Counted from the first letter of the stretch, positions 8,289 through 18,414 are shown. The stretch is DNA of 64,000 nucleotides from Ignavibacteriales bacterium (GCA_015709675.1 CP054182.1:248001-312000), one strand, 5' to 3'. Notes: generated by a model from the sequence alone, not told the origin. Made by a program: numbers and translations.

Positions 8289-11200
8289 TTATTTAATCAG
8301 TGCAAATTTACCGACATGTTCCCCCACATTCGGTGCTTCAACATGATAGACATAAATGCCGTACGCTGCATCCATACCGTCATCGGTTACCAGATTCCAG
8401 GAGATGCTTCCGTCTCCGATGTTCGAATTCTTATACAGAGTCTTTATCAGCTGTCCTGTTATTGTATATATTCTGATGGTGCATTCAGCGGGCAGCTTAA
8501 CAAAGTCTATCTTTCTTTCACCCCGGCCGGTGGAATTCAGATTTCTCTTTTCCCACGATGCAGCCCCGACGTAAGGATTCGGTACTACGTCAATCCTTTC
8601 GAGCTGGTTTTTAGCCAGGTCATTATCAACCACCGCCGCGTTGGTTCTGAAATTAAACTTATCGCCGTTCTTAAAGGGTTTGTAAGTGGTAATCTGATAT
8701 TTATCACCTGCCGCGGGCAGAACCGGAGTTGCTGCCGGATCAGCTGGAGCATCATAGGATATATCCCACGCAAAGCGTACATTTGCCTGCGTAACAGCTC
8801 CCTGGAACTCAAGCACCTGTATCTGGTCCCCTATGGTCAGTGAGCCGGAACCGTCATTATCACGCACAGCAACCTTCGCGAATTTGTTTTCCGTTTTATT
8901 ATATATCTTAAAGTTCACCGGGAATCTTGAGTAAAGTGGCGGTGACTGAATAAAACAGGTATCCTGCGGAGTATCGCTGAAGGTAATTTCATAATCAGCC
9001 GGCCACGGAATACCGCGGATCGGGGTAGGATTAGGCGTGGTCATGGTTATCAGATTTGTTCTGCCTGTCAGCCAGCCGGTCAGTGAATCATTCACAGTAA
9101 CCGCGGTATCATTCAGAACTGTAATTGCCATGCCGTCATAAGGAGGACTGATTCTCTCAGCGCCAAAGTACGATGAATCAACTGTTGCAAGTGTGTCAAT
9201 TACGGAGTTAAAGCTCTTAATCAGACGGTATCCCGTTGATTTATAAAGCGGATATGCTGAAGTAGAAGTAAACTCAACCGTGTAATCAGCTCCGCTAACA
9301 ATGGCTGAAGGGTCAAGTACGGTAATCTGCAGATCACCTGATCCCGCTCCTCCTGCGGCTACGTTCTTTATATCACCGCTGATCTGCGGAGAGACATAAC
9401 CTGCAACCGGTGCGTTCGGTGTTACCACCGCGCAATTGATATCCACAAACTGCAGATTGCCTGCAAAGTCCTGTGTGATAATTTTTGTGCACTCTGATGG
9501 CTGCAATCCTGTTGTTCCGAAGCTCGGGTCTCCCATATCATAGGATACACAGGCGTAATAATATTCAACGCCGTTCTTCACGTCAGTATCTATATATGAA
9601 TACCTGAGGCCGGTTTCGCTTCCTCTCCAGAAATGCGCGCCGTTAATGCCGACCGGATCAGGACCGCTAATGCTGTCCTTCAGGTCAAACTGTGCAATTG
9701 GCTTCCAGTATTTCGGCGAACCTTTTGAGTCAGTGATAATTTTTATATCATTAAACTCAGGTTCGGTACTGCGGTAAATAAGGTATCCTTCAAAATCCTT
9801 TTTATATCCCTGCGTCGGGTCATTATTCTGATAACCCAGGAATGCATCACGGCTTTCTTCGGCAACGTTATCCCAATAGAGATATACTTTTCTGTCACCC
9901 GGAACCGCGGTGAGTTTTGGCTTAATAGGCGGTTTTGAGAAGTTATAATTCGAGTTATATATCTGCTGAACAGTTTCTTTGTTAAAGATAATGTCATTCA
10001 GATCTTCGCCAAATACCAGCGCCATGGAGAATCTCTCACGCAGTCCCTTATTCAGCGGAAACATACCGGAAGCAAAAATCATACTGATGTTTGCTCTCTG
10101 CAGTGATGTATCAAATGTTCCTGCGCTCATCTTAAGCCAGAGTGATTCATCATCCTTGGGCCATCCTCCGCCTGTTCCTCCCTGACCAAGGCGGTAGAGT
10201 GATACGGCGGTAAGACCTATCTGGTCTGATTCATCTTTATCGGTTTTATCAAAGTTCGGTTCGCCGTCTGTCGGCAGTCCGTCTCCCTCACCTTCATCCG
10301 GTCCGGTGTATTGTCTGTCAAAGGGACCAACACCGTCACGGCCTACGTCATCGTTTAATGGTTCATTCTGATCAGCATCCCAGACTCCGTTTCCGTTCAG
10401 ATCGGTATATTTTATCCAGTCACCGTCATTATCAATGTTGTCATCACGGCGTTCATCAGTAATTCCATCCTGATCATTATCAATACCGTCAAAACCGTTA
10501 CCCGGACTTTCAAGATATGCATAACCATAATAACCGGTTTTCCAGTTATCCGGAAGTCCGAGTCCGTTATTGTCATAACAGTACGCCAGGTCAAGTATAA
10601 GGTCAAACGATGCGTTATCATCTTCTGAGTCATCAGTTCCGCCCACGCCGCAGTCCGTATAAAAACCGAATGCGGTTTTGGGATAATTAAAGTCAGACAG
10701 GTTAAGTATATCATAATGCCAGAAGATAATATCTTCAGCAAGTACCTGTGACCACTGGAATCCGCGGACTTCAACACGCAGGCCAAGTCCCGCTCTTTGT
10801 GAGTCGGCAGCAATCGGATAATAGAAGAAAGGATTTCTTGTGAACTCTTTATCCTTCGAATCATCCATAACAAAGAATGTTTCAAAATCTGAATTCTGCA
10901 CACCTCTTCCGAAGTAACCGTACCAGAAACCGTCCCACTCTGAAGTAAGATTCAGAGCCGCCGGCCAGAAATCAGGCCATGAAGCCGGATCGGTATTAAT
11001 GGCAGGTTTCTTTGCTGAAGGATGCATATATCCGGGTACTGGTTCAAGCCCCCAGATTTCGCCGGTAACCGGATCTTTATCCATCCACTCACGGTAGGAA
11101 GTCTGAACCGGATGAACAAGCTGGCCTGTTCCCGGAGCAGTAATTTCAGATGCAATAAGAACGCTCACACCGTCAAGATATGAGTGTCCGGATCCTTTTG

Positions 11201-11411
11201 GCCACTCACCAGAGGGCTGATAGGGCCACTGCCCTACTTCACCGTTATTATAAAAAAGTGTGCGTATCTGATTACCGTCCATCACACCTTCACGGCGGAA
11301 TTTGATGTCCCCCTTAGGGTCATCACGGTACCTCTGGACTTCAGGGGTTACCTGTGCCGTTACCGGGAAAGCTATCAGTATATAAACTATAAATAAAAGA
11401 TTTCTGAACAT
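8289..11411 (-). CDS. Large surface protein with acidic calcium-loop-like repeats and sorting-type C-terminus
   Basis: The ATG at 11411 is preceded by GGAG at good spacing and starts the signal peptide MFRNLLFIVYILIAFPVTAQ; an ATG at 11438 would overlap the receptor gene. The protein is ~1,040 residues. A middle stretch (~residues 300-390) is packed with DxDxDG-type loops (DNDQDGITDE, DLNGNGVWDADQNE), like thrombospondin-3/dockerin calcium sites. Fibronectin-like segments follow (KVYLYWDNVAEES; YSYIDTDVKNGVEYYYACVSYD). The end (VVPNPYVGAASWE ... YGIYVYHVEAP ... GKFALIK) is an FlgD/T9SS-like C-terminal fold. I recognise no enzyme. It lies directly between TonB receptor and PorV-like genes, where SusD would be expected in Bacteroides systems, so it may be the glycan-binding partner of the receptor. 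That role is inference. Confidence 0.8.
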   Translation of the reverse strand: MFRNLLFIVYILIAFPVTAQVTPEVQRYRDDPKGDIKFRREGVMDGNQIRTLFYNNGEVGQWPYQPSGEWPKGSGHSYLDGVSVLIASEITAPGTGQLVHPVQTSYREWMDKDPVTGEIWGLEPVPGYMHPSAKKPAINTDPASWPDFWPAALNLTSEWDGFWYGYFGRGVQNSDFETFFVMDDSKDKEFTRNPFFYYPIAADSQRAGLGLRVEVRGFQWSQVLAEDIIFWHYDILNLSDFNYPKTAFGFYTDCGVGGTDDSEDDNASFDLILDLAYCYDNNGLGLPDNWKTGYYGYAYLESPGNGFDGIDNDQDGITDERRDDNIDNDGDWIKYTDLNGNGVWDADQNEPLNDDVGRDGVGPFDRQYTGPDEGEGDGLPTDGEPNFDKTDKDESDQIGLTAVSLYRLGQGGTGGGWPKDDESLWLKMSAGTFDTSLQRANISMIFASGMFPLNKGLRERFSMALVFGEDLNDIIFNKETVQQIYNSNYNFSKPPIKPKLTAVPGDRKVYLYWDNVAEESRDAFLGYQNNDPTQGYKKDFEGYLIYRSTEPEFNDIKIITDSKGSPKYWKPIAQFDLKDSISGPDPVGINGAHFWRGSETGLRYSYIDTDVKNGVEYYYACVSYDMGDPSFGTTGLQPSECTKIITQDFAGNLQFVDINCAVVTPNAPVAGYVSPQISGDIKNVAAGGAGSGDLQITVLDPSAIVSGADYTVEFTSTSAYPLYKSTGYRLIKSFNSVIDTLATVDSSYFGAERISPPYDGMAITVLNDTAVTVNDSLTGWLTGRTNLITMTTPNPTPIRGIPWPADYEITFSDTPQDTCFIQSPPLYSRFPVNFKIYNKTENKFAKVAVRDNDGSGSLTIGDQIQVLEFQGAVTQANVRFAWDISYDAPADPAATPVLPAAGDKYQITTYKPFKNGDKFNFRTNAAVVDNDLAKNQLERIDVVPNPYVGAASWEKRNLNSTGRGERKIDFVKLPAECTIRIYTITGQLIKTLYKNSNIGDGSISWNLVTDDGMDAAYGIYVYHVEAPNVGEHVGKFALIK

Positions 11412-11427
11412 GAACAAACTCCGGATA

Positions 11428-14163
11428 TTAGAAATCAATGCCGACTCCTATTCTTATTTCGCGCGGGGCCGAGTACATTGCGGGATTCTTTATATACTCT
11501 TCAATCGTGTTAAGGCCTATGATGTCGCCTGCATACTGCGTATTCAGATCAATATTCGCACGGCCTGTGCTGGCATAAACACCAAACTCATTTCTGAGAT
11601 CAAGAACATTATATATCATCACATACGTTCTCAGGAATAATCCGCTGCCGATATCAAATGCCTTGTCAGCCCGCAGGTCCATATTAAAGAACGTGGGCTT
11701 AATTCCGCCGTTTTCAAAGCGAACGCCGCGTGAGATTCTCGGGTCTTCAGTATACGGGGTGCCTGAACCGTACTGGAAGATCAGTCCCGCTGTCCAGTCA
11801 GCAGGCAAACCAACATTAATCACCAGATTAGCAGTATGGCGCTGATCCCAGTCAAGCGGAACAACTGATTTTGCTTCTTCAATAGGAGGCACTGTCTGGT
11901 TTTTGTTATACACTGCATAAGGGTCAGATGAGTTCCCTTCAGCTATCTGATAGGTATAGTCCAGTTTCGCGCTGAAGAAGTTGGAGAACCGCTTGTCAAG
12001 CACTAGTACCAGGCCGCGAACGTTTGCGTAATCGCGGTTGATGAATCTGGCGTATTTAAATCCTTCATAGGTATTTACAATTTCCATACCCAGCCAGTTG
12101 CGGATATCCCGGTAGTATAAAGAAGCATTTAAGGATATATCTTCAAATAAAACCTGCTGCAGGCCTATTTCATAAATTACGTTTTTCTCTGCTTTCAGAT
12201 CGGGGTTGCCGATGATCGAGTTCAGACTGTTTCCGGGCCGGACGATAAAGTCAGGATTCTGATACAGATTCTCGAATGCCGGAATCTTGAAAAAATGTCC
12301 GTATGAGAAGCGGATAATTCCCTGGTCGGTAATCGGGAACGAAGCGCCAAGACGCGGGCTTACCTGCAGATTATCCGAAGCTTCAACCCACTGGTCAGCG
12401 CCGGGGAAAGCCGTGTTGCGTGTCGGATTCTTTTTATCTGCCGGCATACGGGCGTTTGAATTAAAGTAATCCAGACGAAGACCGGCGTTGATGATCATGA
12501 TATCATACTCCATCTTATCCTGTATATACGCAGATGCTTCAAAAGGATAGCGGGTATATTCGATATGGGAGCCCTGGTCAGAGATTGTACCCTTTGCAGG
12601 ATAGCCCGGAGTAAAAATAACGTTTCCGAGACTGTCAGTCTGGCCGTCGGTCAGGTTTACCAGATCCATGCTCTGGTTAAAGATGTTGTTAAATCTTGCT
12701 TCAACTCCCATCCCGATTTTATGTTCTTTGCTTATCTGGGAAGAAAGAGACCACTGGCTTACAAATGTCTGTGTATATCTGTGGTATCTGCCCCCCTGAT
12801 TTCCGCCGGAGCGGAATGTATAGTTGGAAAGCGATATTCCCTGGCGCGGATTTACATACCGGGGGTCAAACTTATCTTCATAAAGATATCCCTTAAAATC
12901 ATAGTTGCTGAAACTGAATTTCAGACTCTGATTGGTAGAGGATGATATATCGTGAATAAACTGCAGATTCTGAATCAGATCATTGCCATAGTGGGTCATA
13001 ATTCCGTCAGGCGTCCAGCTGAAGTTATGATCATAATAGCGGTTTTCTGTGTTATCCCAGAAAAGTGAGTAGGTAACAGCCAGTTTAGGAAGAGCATAGG
13101 TCAGCTTTCCGTTAAAGGAATATTTACTGCTTGGATTCATTGCCACGTATGAATTGTCGCCGGTGTTGCGTGCAACCCAAAACTGCTTATTTGATGGGTT
13201 CGGATAAAACGGAACATCATCTGTTACATTATAAACTCTTTTTCCATAGAGGTGGCCGGTATTATCAGCAAATCTTGCTGTTGTGAAAAAGTATAAATTA
13301 TTTATTGGAGTTACCGGACCGCTCACGGTCAGCTGAATACTGCGCTGTGATATACGGTCTGCCCTGTCAAGATTTCTGAAGAGATCAGTGCTTCCGGTTA
13401 TAAAATTGCCCAGATACGATGAAACGCTCATCCTGAATTTATTTGATCCCCCTTCAGTTACGATATTAACCACACCGGAAAGTGCCTGGCCATATTCAGC
13501 GTTAAATGTTCCCGTTATAACTTCCATCTGACGGATTGAAGTGTTCTCAACCTCCATGCTGAAGCCGCCGTTAAAAGGATCCGTCACAGCCACGCCGTCA
13601 ATCAGGTAAGCAACATCATTGGAGCGGCCTCCTCTGAAGTGTCCGTCCATTACACCGGCCTGCAGATTAACAATTTGGCCTACATTTTCAACAGGCATCA
13701 GTTTAATATCATCAGATGAGATGGTAGTTGAGGTTGACGTAAGATCCTTCTGTACCATCGGACGTTCGGAGGTAATCACGACTTCCTTATCCAACATAAG
13801 CGTTGAAGAGGTTAGTTTTACATCCACAGCTGTGGTCAGGTCTATCTTGACCAGGATATTTTCAATAACCACTTTCTGATATCCGATTGCCGAGACAATC
13901 AGACGGTATTTACCCGGAGGCACGTTGCTTATGGCATAATAGCCGTCTATATCTGCCGCAGCTCCGAGATAGGTGCCTTCAAGTACGATATTGGCCCCGA
14001 TTACCGGTTCGCCTGTTTTATCATCCAGCACCTTGCCTGCTATTTTTCCTGTCACACCTGCTTCCAGATCAGCCAGAAACAGTATGAGCAGCACAGCCAA
14101 GAGATGTTTATATACAGATAGAAGAAATGTAGTTTCAGCTTTCCTTATCATTATCCTGTCCAA
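11428..14163 (-). CDS. TonB-dependent outer-membrane receptor with carboxypeptidase-like N-domain
   Basis: 911 residues. A hydrophobic export signal (~20-36) precedes a CarboxypepD_reg-like domain (~39-120; GKVLDDKTGEPVIGANIVLEGT, DIDGYYAISNVPPGKYRL). The plug follows (~130-240; MPVENVGQIVNLQAGV, YLIDGVAVTDPF, GTFNAEYGQALSGVVNIVTEGG), then a 22-strand-type barrel with DNLQVSPRLGASFP and FSYGHFFKIPAFENLY. It should import oligosaccharides across the outer membrane using TonB/ExbBD energy; those partners are not in the window. It is shorter than Bacteroides SusC (~1,000) and no SusD lies nearby. The 67-bp gap upstream contains an 11-bp hairpin, so expression could be set separately from the CBM9 gene. 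Confidence 0.93.
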   Translation of the reverse strand: MDRIMIRKAETTFLLSVYKHLLAVLLILFLADLEAGVTGKIAGKVLDDKTGEPVIGANIVLEGTYLGAAADIDGYYAISNVPPGKYRLIVSAIGYQKVVIENILVKIDLTTAVDVKLTSSTLMLDKEVVITSERPMVQKDLTSTSTTISSDDIKLMPVENVGQIVNLQAGVMDGHFRGGRSNDVAYLIDGVAVTDPFNGGFSMEVENTSIRQMEVITGTFNAEYGQALSGVVNIVTEGGSNKFRMSVSSYLGNFITGSTDLFRNLDRADRISQRSIQLTVSGPVTPINNLYFFTTARFADNTGHLYGKRVYNVTDDVPFYPNPSNKQFWVARNTGDNSYVAMNPSSKYSFNGKLTYALPKLAVTYSLFWDNTENRYYDHNFSWTPDGIMTHYGNDLIQNLQFIHDISSSTNQSLKFSFSNYDFKGYLYEDKFDPRYVNPRQGISLSNYTFRSGGNQGGRYHRYTQTFVSQWSLSSQISKEHKIGMGVEARFNNIFNQSMDLVNLTDGQTDSLGNVIFTPGYPAKGTISDQGSHIEYTRYPFEASAYIQDKMEYDIMIINAGLRLDYFNSNARMPADKKNPTRNTAFPGADQWVEASDNLQVSPRLGASFPITDQGIIRFSYGHFFKIPAFENLYQNPDFIVRPGNSLNSIIGNPDLKAEKNVIYEIGLQQVLFEDISLNASLYYRDIRNWLGMEIVNTYEGFKYARFINRDYANVRGLVLVLDKRFSNFFSAKLDYTYQIAEGNSSDPYAVYNKNQTVPPIEEAKSVVPLDWDQRHTANLVINVGLPADWTAGLIFQYGSGTPYTEDPRISRGVRFENGGIKPTFFNMDLRADKAFDIGSGLFLRTYVMIYNVLDLRNEFGVYASTGRANIDLNTQYAGDIIGLNTIEEYIKNPAMYSAPREIRIGVGIDF

Positions 14164-14184
14164 AATTAACCATTAAATAAATGG

Positions 14185-14216
14185 ATGCAGGGACGCACAA
14201 TCCTTCGTCCCTGCAT
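14185..14216. other. Hairpin between CBM9 gene and TonB receptor
   Basis: ATGCAGGGACG (14185-14195) pairs perfectly over 11 bp with CGTCCCTGCAT (14206-14216), loop of 10 nt. On the minus-strand transcript it lies after the CBM9 stop and 22 nt before the receptor start. It may attenuate, terminate partly or stabilise the mRNA. No long U-tract follows. Confidence 0.6.
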
Positions 14217-14230
14217 ACCGGAGGTAAATG

Positions 14231-16717
14231 CTACTTAATGAGCATTAATTTATTAGTTTTTGTAAATGAGCCGCTTTCCAGCTTGTAGAGGTATATACCG
14301 CTTGCAAGTCCGGATGCGTTAAACTGCACGGAGTAAACTCCTGCATTCTGTTCCTGGTCAACCAGAGTTGCAACTTCGCGTCCGAGCATGTCATATACGC
14401 GCAGTGTTACCAGACCGGCTTTCTGAATTGAGTATTTTATCGTTGTAGCCGGATTGAACGGATTCGGATAGTTCTGCGCGAGTGCATAGCTGTCCGCGGT
14501 CAGTTCATCTTCAACTCCGACCGGCTCCCACAGGCTGCCAATCCAGGTGTGCGTCCATCTTGATACGTCAGCATAAGAACGGTCTTCGTTGAACGGTGAG
14601 TAGGTAAGAATACCTTCTCTTGTTCCGGTTGCATCTGCATCATTCAGAGCCATATCGAACGGAATTCTGTAACCTTCAACCGGGACGAAGGTAATATCAT
14701 TGCCCTGAAGAGCAAGCTGTGCAAAACTGATTCTTGCTTCAACAATGTAGCCTGAAGGGAATTTCTCACCGAAATAGTAATCAGTTCCCAGCCCGATCAG
14801 ACTGTCAGTTCCTGCGGAACCGTCAATAAGGATTCTGTTGTAAGCAAATCTGAAATGATAATCAGGTTCTGCGCCTCTGCGATAGGTGGTATGAGGCATA
14901 CCGCGCCAGTTATAAAGGCCGATATATAAGTCAGCTGCGTCATTCAGATATGAATCACCGTTGTTGTTCTGAACAACAATATCATCATTCACGTCAAACG
15001 CAACATAGAGATACTGGTTATCCATTGCAACATATGCATCAGCTGAAGCATCAGCATCGCCGCCGATAGTGGTATTGGTTACCACAAATCCTGTTCCGTC
15101 TGAAGGATACATTCTGAACTTGGTAAGTGACTGCCATTCCTGCAGATTACCGTCTGCTGCAAATGCTGCAGTAGGAGCGTTAAGGGAGATGGTTGGTTTT
15201 CCTTTTGCGGTATTGGTTACGGCAGATGAGTTATTGCTTACCGGGCTTTTATTGCCTGCAAGGTCTTTGCACATTACTGCATAATAATAGGTAACTGACT
15301 GATCTGTTACCGGTGCAATCAGAAGATGTTCAATAAGCTGAGCATTTTCCTGAACGCCAAGTTTTACCACTTCAACACCAGGAGCGGTAACATCGGTAAT
15401 AGGATTCTTTGAATAATATACATCATATATTTCGCCTGTTTCACCGGGAACATCCTGCCAGGTGATTACGTTCTGGAAAGAGCCGCCGAAAGCTGCGACA
15501 CCTGTCGGAGCAAGCGGAGGAATCACATCAAACGAAGGATTGCCTGTCCACCAGTCAGTCATCCAGATAACTGTTCCGGCTACTGCTGATGCTTCAGCCA
15601 TTATCTGCGCTACGTTAACATTTGAAGAATCAAAAGAGGTAGTGTTATCCTGGAATACCAGATCACGCAGTGCAAACTTGTATGAGTGCCACTGATCATC
15701 ACCGGTCGGAGTGAAGACTAATCCCTTCTTTCCGCCGCCGCCTTCAAACTGAATTCTGAGAGCACCTGTTCCGGGAGGGCATTTTAATTTAAACTTTACA
15801 CTGTCCACCTGCCATGCGCCTGAAAGATCGAAAGTAGGTGATACGTTAAGACCCCATCCGGTCCATCCGTTGCCCCATTCATTACCCTGTGTCCATTTAA
15901 TTGCGTTGCTGTTAGGTGTCGGGCCTGCACCAGTGACAACTTCCATTCCGGACTGTCCCCAGGTGAATGCAGTAAGGTTGCCCATAAACTGCACACCATT
16001 AAAAATGATTGCAGGTTTTGGCTTGTTGCCTGAACGGCTGAATCCGTCAAACAACACGCCAACTGAGTCTGCAGGAAGATTAACTCCAGGGGTGAATCCG
16101 GATGTTACTGCCGCAAGGTTAAATCCAACGATTTTATCGGCATCAAAAGTCTGGTTGTTCCAGTTATTGGTCGGACCTCCGCCCCATCCTGACGGGAAGA
16201 TTACAAAACCGGAGTCTGATGGATTAAGGCTTCCGTCTGTTCCGAGAATTCTGAGAGGAACTTTCAGATTAATCCAGTCTGTCGTAGCATCAATAACCAC
16301 GGCATTTTCATACACGTAGTTCTCCAGCGGAGCAGCTGCATTAGGACGGTCAAGCAGGTGAACACGAAGCACCATGTTTGCGGGTATTGAAGGTGCCTCA
16401 GTCACTTTAATCCAGAGAGAAAGAGTATCGGACTGGGTCCAGTCCCAGCTTTCGCCAACGGGAAGCAGCTTTTCAATAAGAGCAAAACTTCCCCAGGGAT
16501 GATGCGCGCCGATGACAAATTTTATCTGCGCGGATGCTGTTCCCTGTCTGAAATCAGTCGTGTTGACGGTATAGTCAAGACGGCTTATTCCGCCTTCTGA
16601 GTAGAAAGCGTAGGTAGTATCAGCAAAGATATCAGTATCGAAGGTTTCAATAATCTGCGGAAATGCAGTTACTGAAAATCCGATCAGCATCAGTGCCGTA
16701 AGTACGAGTTTTTTCAT
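14231..16717 (-). CDS. Secreted CBM9-type glucan-binding protein with T9SS domain
   Basis: 828 residues; signal peptide 1-20. The N-terminal ~370 residues hold two jelly-roll, binding-module-like domains (IETFDTDIFADTTYAFYSEGG...; WGNGWTGWGLNVSPTFDLSG...). A fibronectin-like segment (APTGVAAFGG ... YDVYYSKNPITD) follows. Next is a CBM9-like domain (~515-735; DGNLQEWQSLTKFRMYP, MDNQYLYVAFDVNDDIVV, GYIVEARISFAQL), a fold that binds reducing ends of beta-glucans in known members. The C-terminus is a T9SS sorting domain (LAQNYPNPFNPATTIKYS). No hydrolase catalytic motif is visible, so it is best read as a surface substrate-capture protein. It is 68 bp after the symporter gene and probably co-transcribed with it. 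Confidence 0.82.
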   Translation of the reverse strand: MKKLVLTALMLIGFSVTAFPQIIETFDTDIFADTTYAFYSEGGISRLDYTVNTTDFRQGTASAQIKFVIGAHHPWGSFALIEKLLPVGESWDWTQSDTLSLWIKVTEAPSIPANMVLRVHLLDRPNAAAPLENYVYENAVVIDATTDWINLKVPLRILGTDGSLNPSDSGFVIFPSGWGGGPTNNWNNQTFDADKIVGFNLAAVTSGFTPGVNLPADSVGVLFDGFSRSGNKPKPAIIFNGVQFMGNLTAFTWGQSGMEVVTGAGPTPNSNAIKWTQGNEWGNGWTGWGLNVSPTFDLSGAWQVDSVKFKLKCPPGTGALRIQFEGGGGKKGLVFTPTGDDQWHSYKFALRDLVFQDNTTSFDSSNVNVAQIMAEASAVAGTVIWMTDWWTGNPSFDVIPPLAPTGVAAFGGSFQNVITWQDVPGETGEIYDVYYSKNPITDVTAPGVEVVKLGVQENAQLIEHLLIAPVTDQSVTYYYAVMCKDLAGNKSPVSNNSSAVTNTAKGKPTISLNAPTAAFAADGNLQEWQSLTKFRMYPSDGTGFVVTNTTIGGDADASADAYVAMDNQYLYVAFDVNDDIVVQNNNGDSYLNDAADLYIGLYNWRGMPHTTYRRGAEPDYHFRFAYNRILIDGSAGTDSLIGLGTDYYFGEKFPSGYIVEARISFAQLALQGNDITFVPVEGYRIPFDMALNDADATGTREGILTYSPFNEDRSYADVSRWTHTWIGSLWEPVGVEDELTADSYALAQNYPNPFNPATTIKYSIQKAGLVTLRVYDMLGREVATLVDQEQNAGVYSVQFNASGLASGIYLYKLESGSFTKTNKLMLIK

Positions 16718-16785
16718 GTGATCCTCAGATCTTTAGTTGTTAGTGATGTTTATTAAATTACTGTTCTGTGTAGTATATATGGCTG

Positions 16786-18414
16786 CTATGACCAGATACT
16801 CCACAGACCCGCAATAAGAATCAGAATAAACGCTGACAATACCACATTGGTATTGACCCGGTGAAGCTTAAATGCTTCCGAAAAACTAAATCGAATTTCA
16901 GCAATACTCTCGGTAAAGGAGTTCCTGATTTCAGCAGCAAAGTGGTTTGTCTCGCGGTTTGTCTGATAATTTAATACCAGAATCATTGCCACACTCAGCC
17001 CGAACAGGAATACCGAGAAGTGAAGGAAATTAACCGTCAGAACCCATTGCAGAAACGGATAAAGCACGACATTATTTTTATCCAGTATCTCAAGCACCAG
17101 CCGGCTGATGCCTATTGCTTCCGTTGCTATCAGAGTAATAATTGCAGTCCGGCCGTTCATCTTTTTTGAAAAGAGTCCGAACAGCACAACCGCGGTAATG
17201 GGCGGACTGATAAAGGACTGAGTGCTCTGCAGAAACAGATATAACTGCGAACTAATCAGTTTTACAAACGGCACCAGGAGTATCGCGATTATTACCGCAG
17301 CAGTGGTTGAAAGCCTGCCGACCAAAACTAATTTCCGTTCGTTTGCTGAAGGATACTTAAGGCGGTAATAATCATTGGTAAAAAGAACAGCAATGCTGTT
17401 AAACGCGCTTGAAAGTGATGACATAATGGCGGCGAGAAGTCCGGCAATCACGATTCCCTTTAGTCCGAACGGCAGTATCGAGCCGTTAATTAATGCTGAA
17501 TATGCTGTATCTCCCCGCTGATCAGGGAAAAGAACTGCTGCATAAAGACCGGGGAAAACAAGAATAAATATGGGGAGTATCTTAAACGAGGCGGCGAGCA
17601 GTGAACCTTTTCTTGCGTCATCAGCTGATTTCGCGCTGAAGGTTTTCTGCACGATATACTGATCAGCGCACCAGTACCAGAATGCAATTATCGGTGCGCC
17701 AAACACAATGCCGGTCCAGGGATAATCTTTATCAGAAACCGGTTTAAACATCGTAAAAAAATCAGCCGGCAGTTTTGTATATAATTCACTGAATCCCCCC
17801 ACGGCAAAATATCCGGCAACGGACAAAATCACCGCACCGGTAATAAGCATGATGCCCTGAAAAGTCTGGGTCCTTACAACCGCAACAGAGCCTCCTATCA
17901 CACTGTAAAGCCCGGTGATGAGAACAATAAGAATTGATGATGCATAAAAACTGAGCCCGAAGGTGCTGTAAAACAAAAGTCCTGCGGCAAATAGCGAAAC
18001 AAGAATTTTTGTGAGGAAATAATTCGCGATTGAGAACACCGCAAAAATCTTACGGATTTTAACTCCAAGACTCCGCTCAAGGAATTCAGGTACGGTTGCC
18101 GCGCCTGACCGGTACATAACCGGAGCGAGAAACCATCCGAAAAAGATCAATATAAAAATAGCCATCAGTTCAAACTGACCCACCGCAAGCCCGCTCACTG
18201 AGCCGGCTCCGGCTAATCCGATAAAATGCTCGCTGGATATATTCGCGGCAAAAACGGAAATACCGATGGCAAACCAGCCAAGCGTTCTGCCGGCCAGAAA
18301 GTAATCCGCAAACTTTTCATCATTCTTCCTCGAGGAATAAAACCCGATAGTGAGAACCACTATCAGATACACCACAATAAAGAATGCATCCAGAAAAGAA
18401 AACGTATCAGGCAT
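16786..18414 (-). CDS. Sodium/solute symporter (SSS, SGLT-like) for sugar
   Basis: 542 residues with about 13-14 membrane segments and the SSS core: YSSRKNDEKFADYFLAGRTLGWFAIGISVFAANISSEHFIGLAG near the N-terminus and the SGLT-type GLKGIVIAGLLAAIMSSLSSAFNS around residue 320-345. It lies in the inner membrane and should couple Na+ to uptake of a monosaccharide, probably glucose released by GH3; the substrate is inferred from context. It is the first gene of the minus-strand glucan operon. A strong sigma-54 promoter lies immediately upstream, predicting a 5' leader of only ~20 nt. Confidence 0.9.
   Translation of the reverse strand: MPDTFSFLDAFFIVVYLIVVLTIGFYSSRKNDEKFADYFLAGRTLGWFAIGISVFAANISSEHFIGLAGAGSVSGLAVGQFELMAIFILIFFGWFLAPVMYRSGAATVPEFLERSLGVKIRKIFAVFSIANYFLTKILVSLFAAGLLFYSTFGLSFYASSILIVLITGLYSVIGGSVAVVRTQTFQGIMLITGAVILSVAGYFAVGGFSELYTKLPADFFTMFKPVSDKDYPWTGIVFGAPIIAFWYWCADQYIVQKTFSAKSADDARKGSLLAASFKILPIFILVFPGLYAAVLFPDQRGDTAYSALINGSILPFGLKGIVIAGLLAAIMSSLSSAFNSIAVLFTNDYYRLKYPSANERKLVLVGRLSTTAAVIIAILLVPFVKLISSQLYLFLQSTQSFISPPITAVVLFGLFSKKMNGRTAIITLIATEAIGISRLVLEILDKNNVVLYPFLQWVLTVNFLHFSVFLFGLSVAMILVLNYQTNRETNHFAAEIRNSFTESIAEIRFSFSEAFKLHRVNTNVVLSAFILILIAGLWSIWS

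Noticed and set aside
11412-11438. Longer start for the 1,040-residue protein at 11438
   Set aside because: Overlaps the TonB gene; ATG at 11411 has GGAG and gives a normal signal peptide.
8289-14163. Calling the TonB receptor and its neighbour a SusC/SusD pair
   Set aside because: The neighbour has no SusD-like helical TPR fold, lipobox or motif; only the receptor half is supported.
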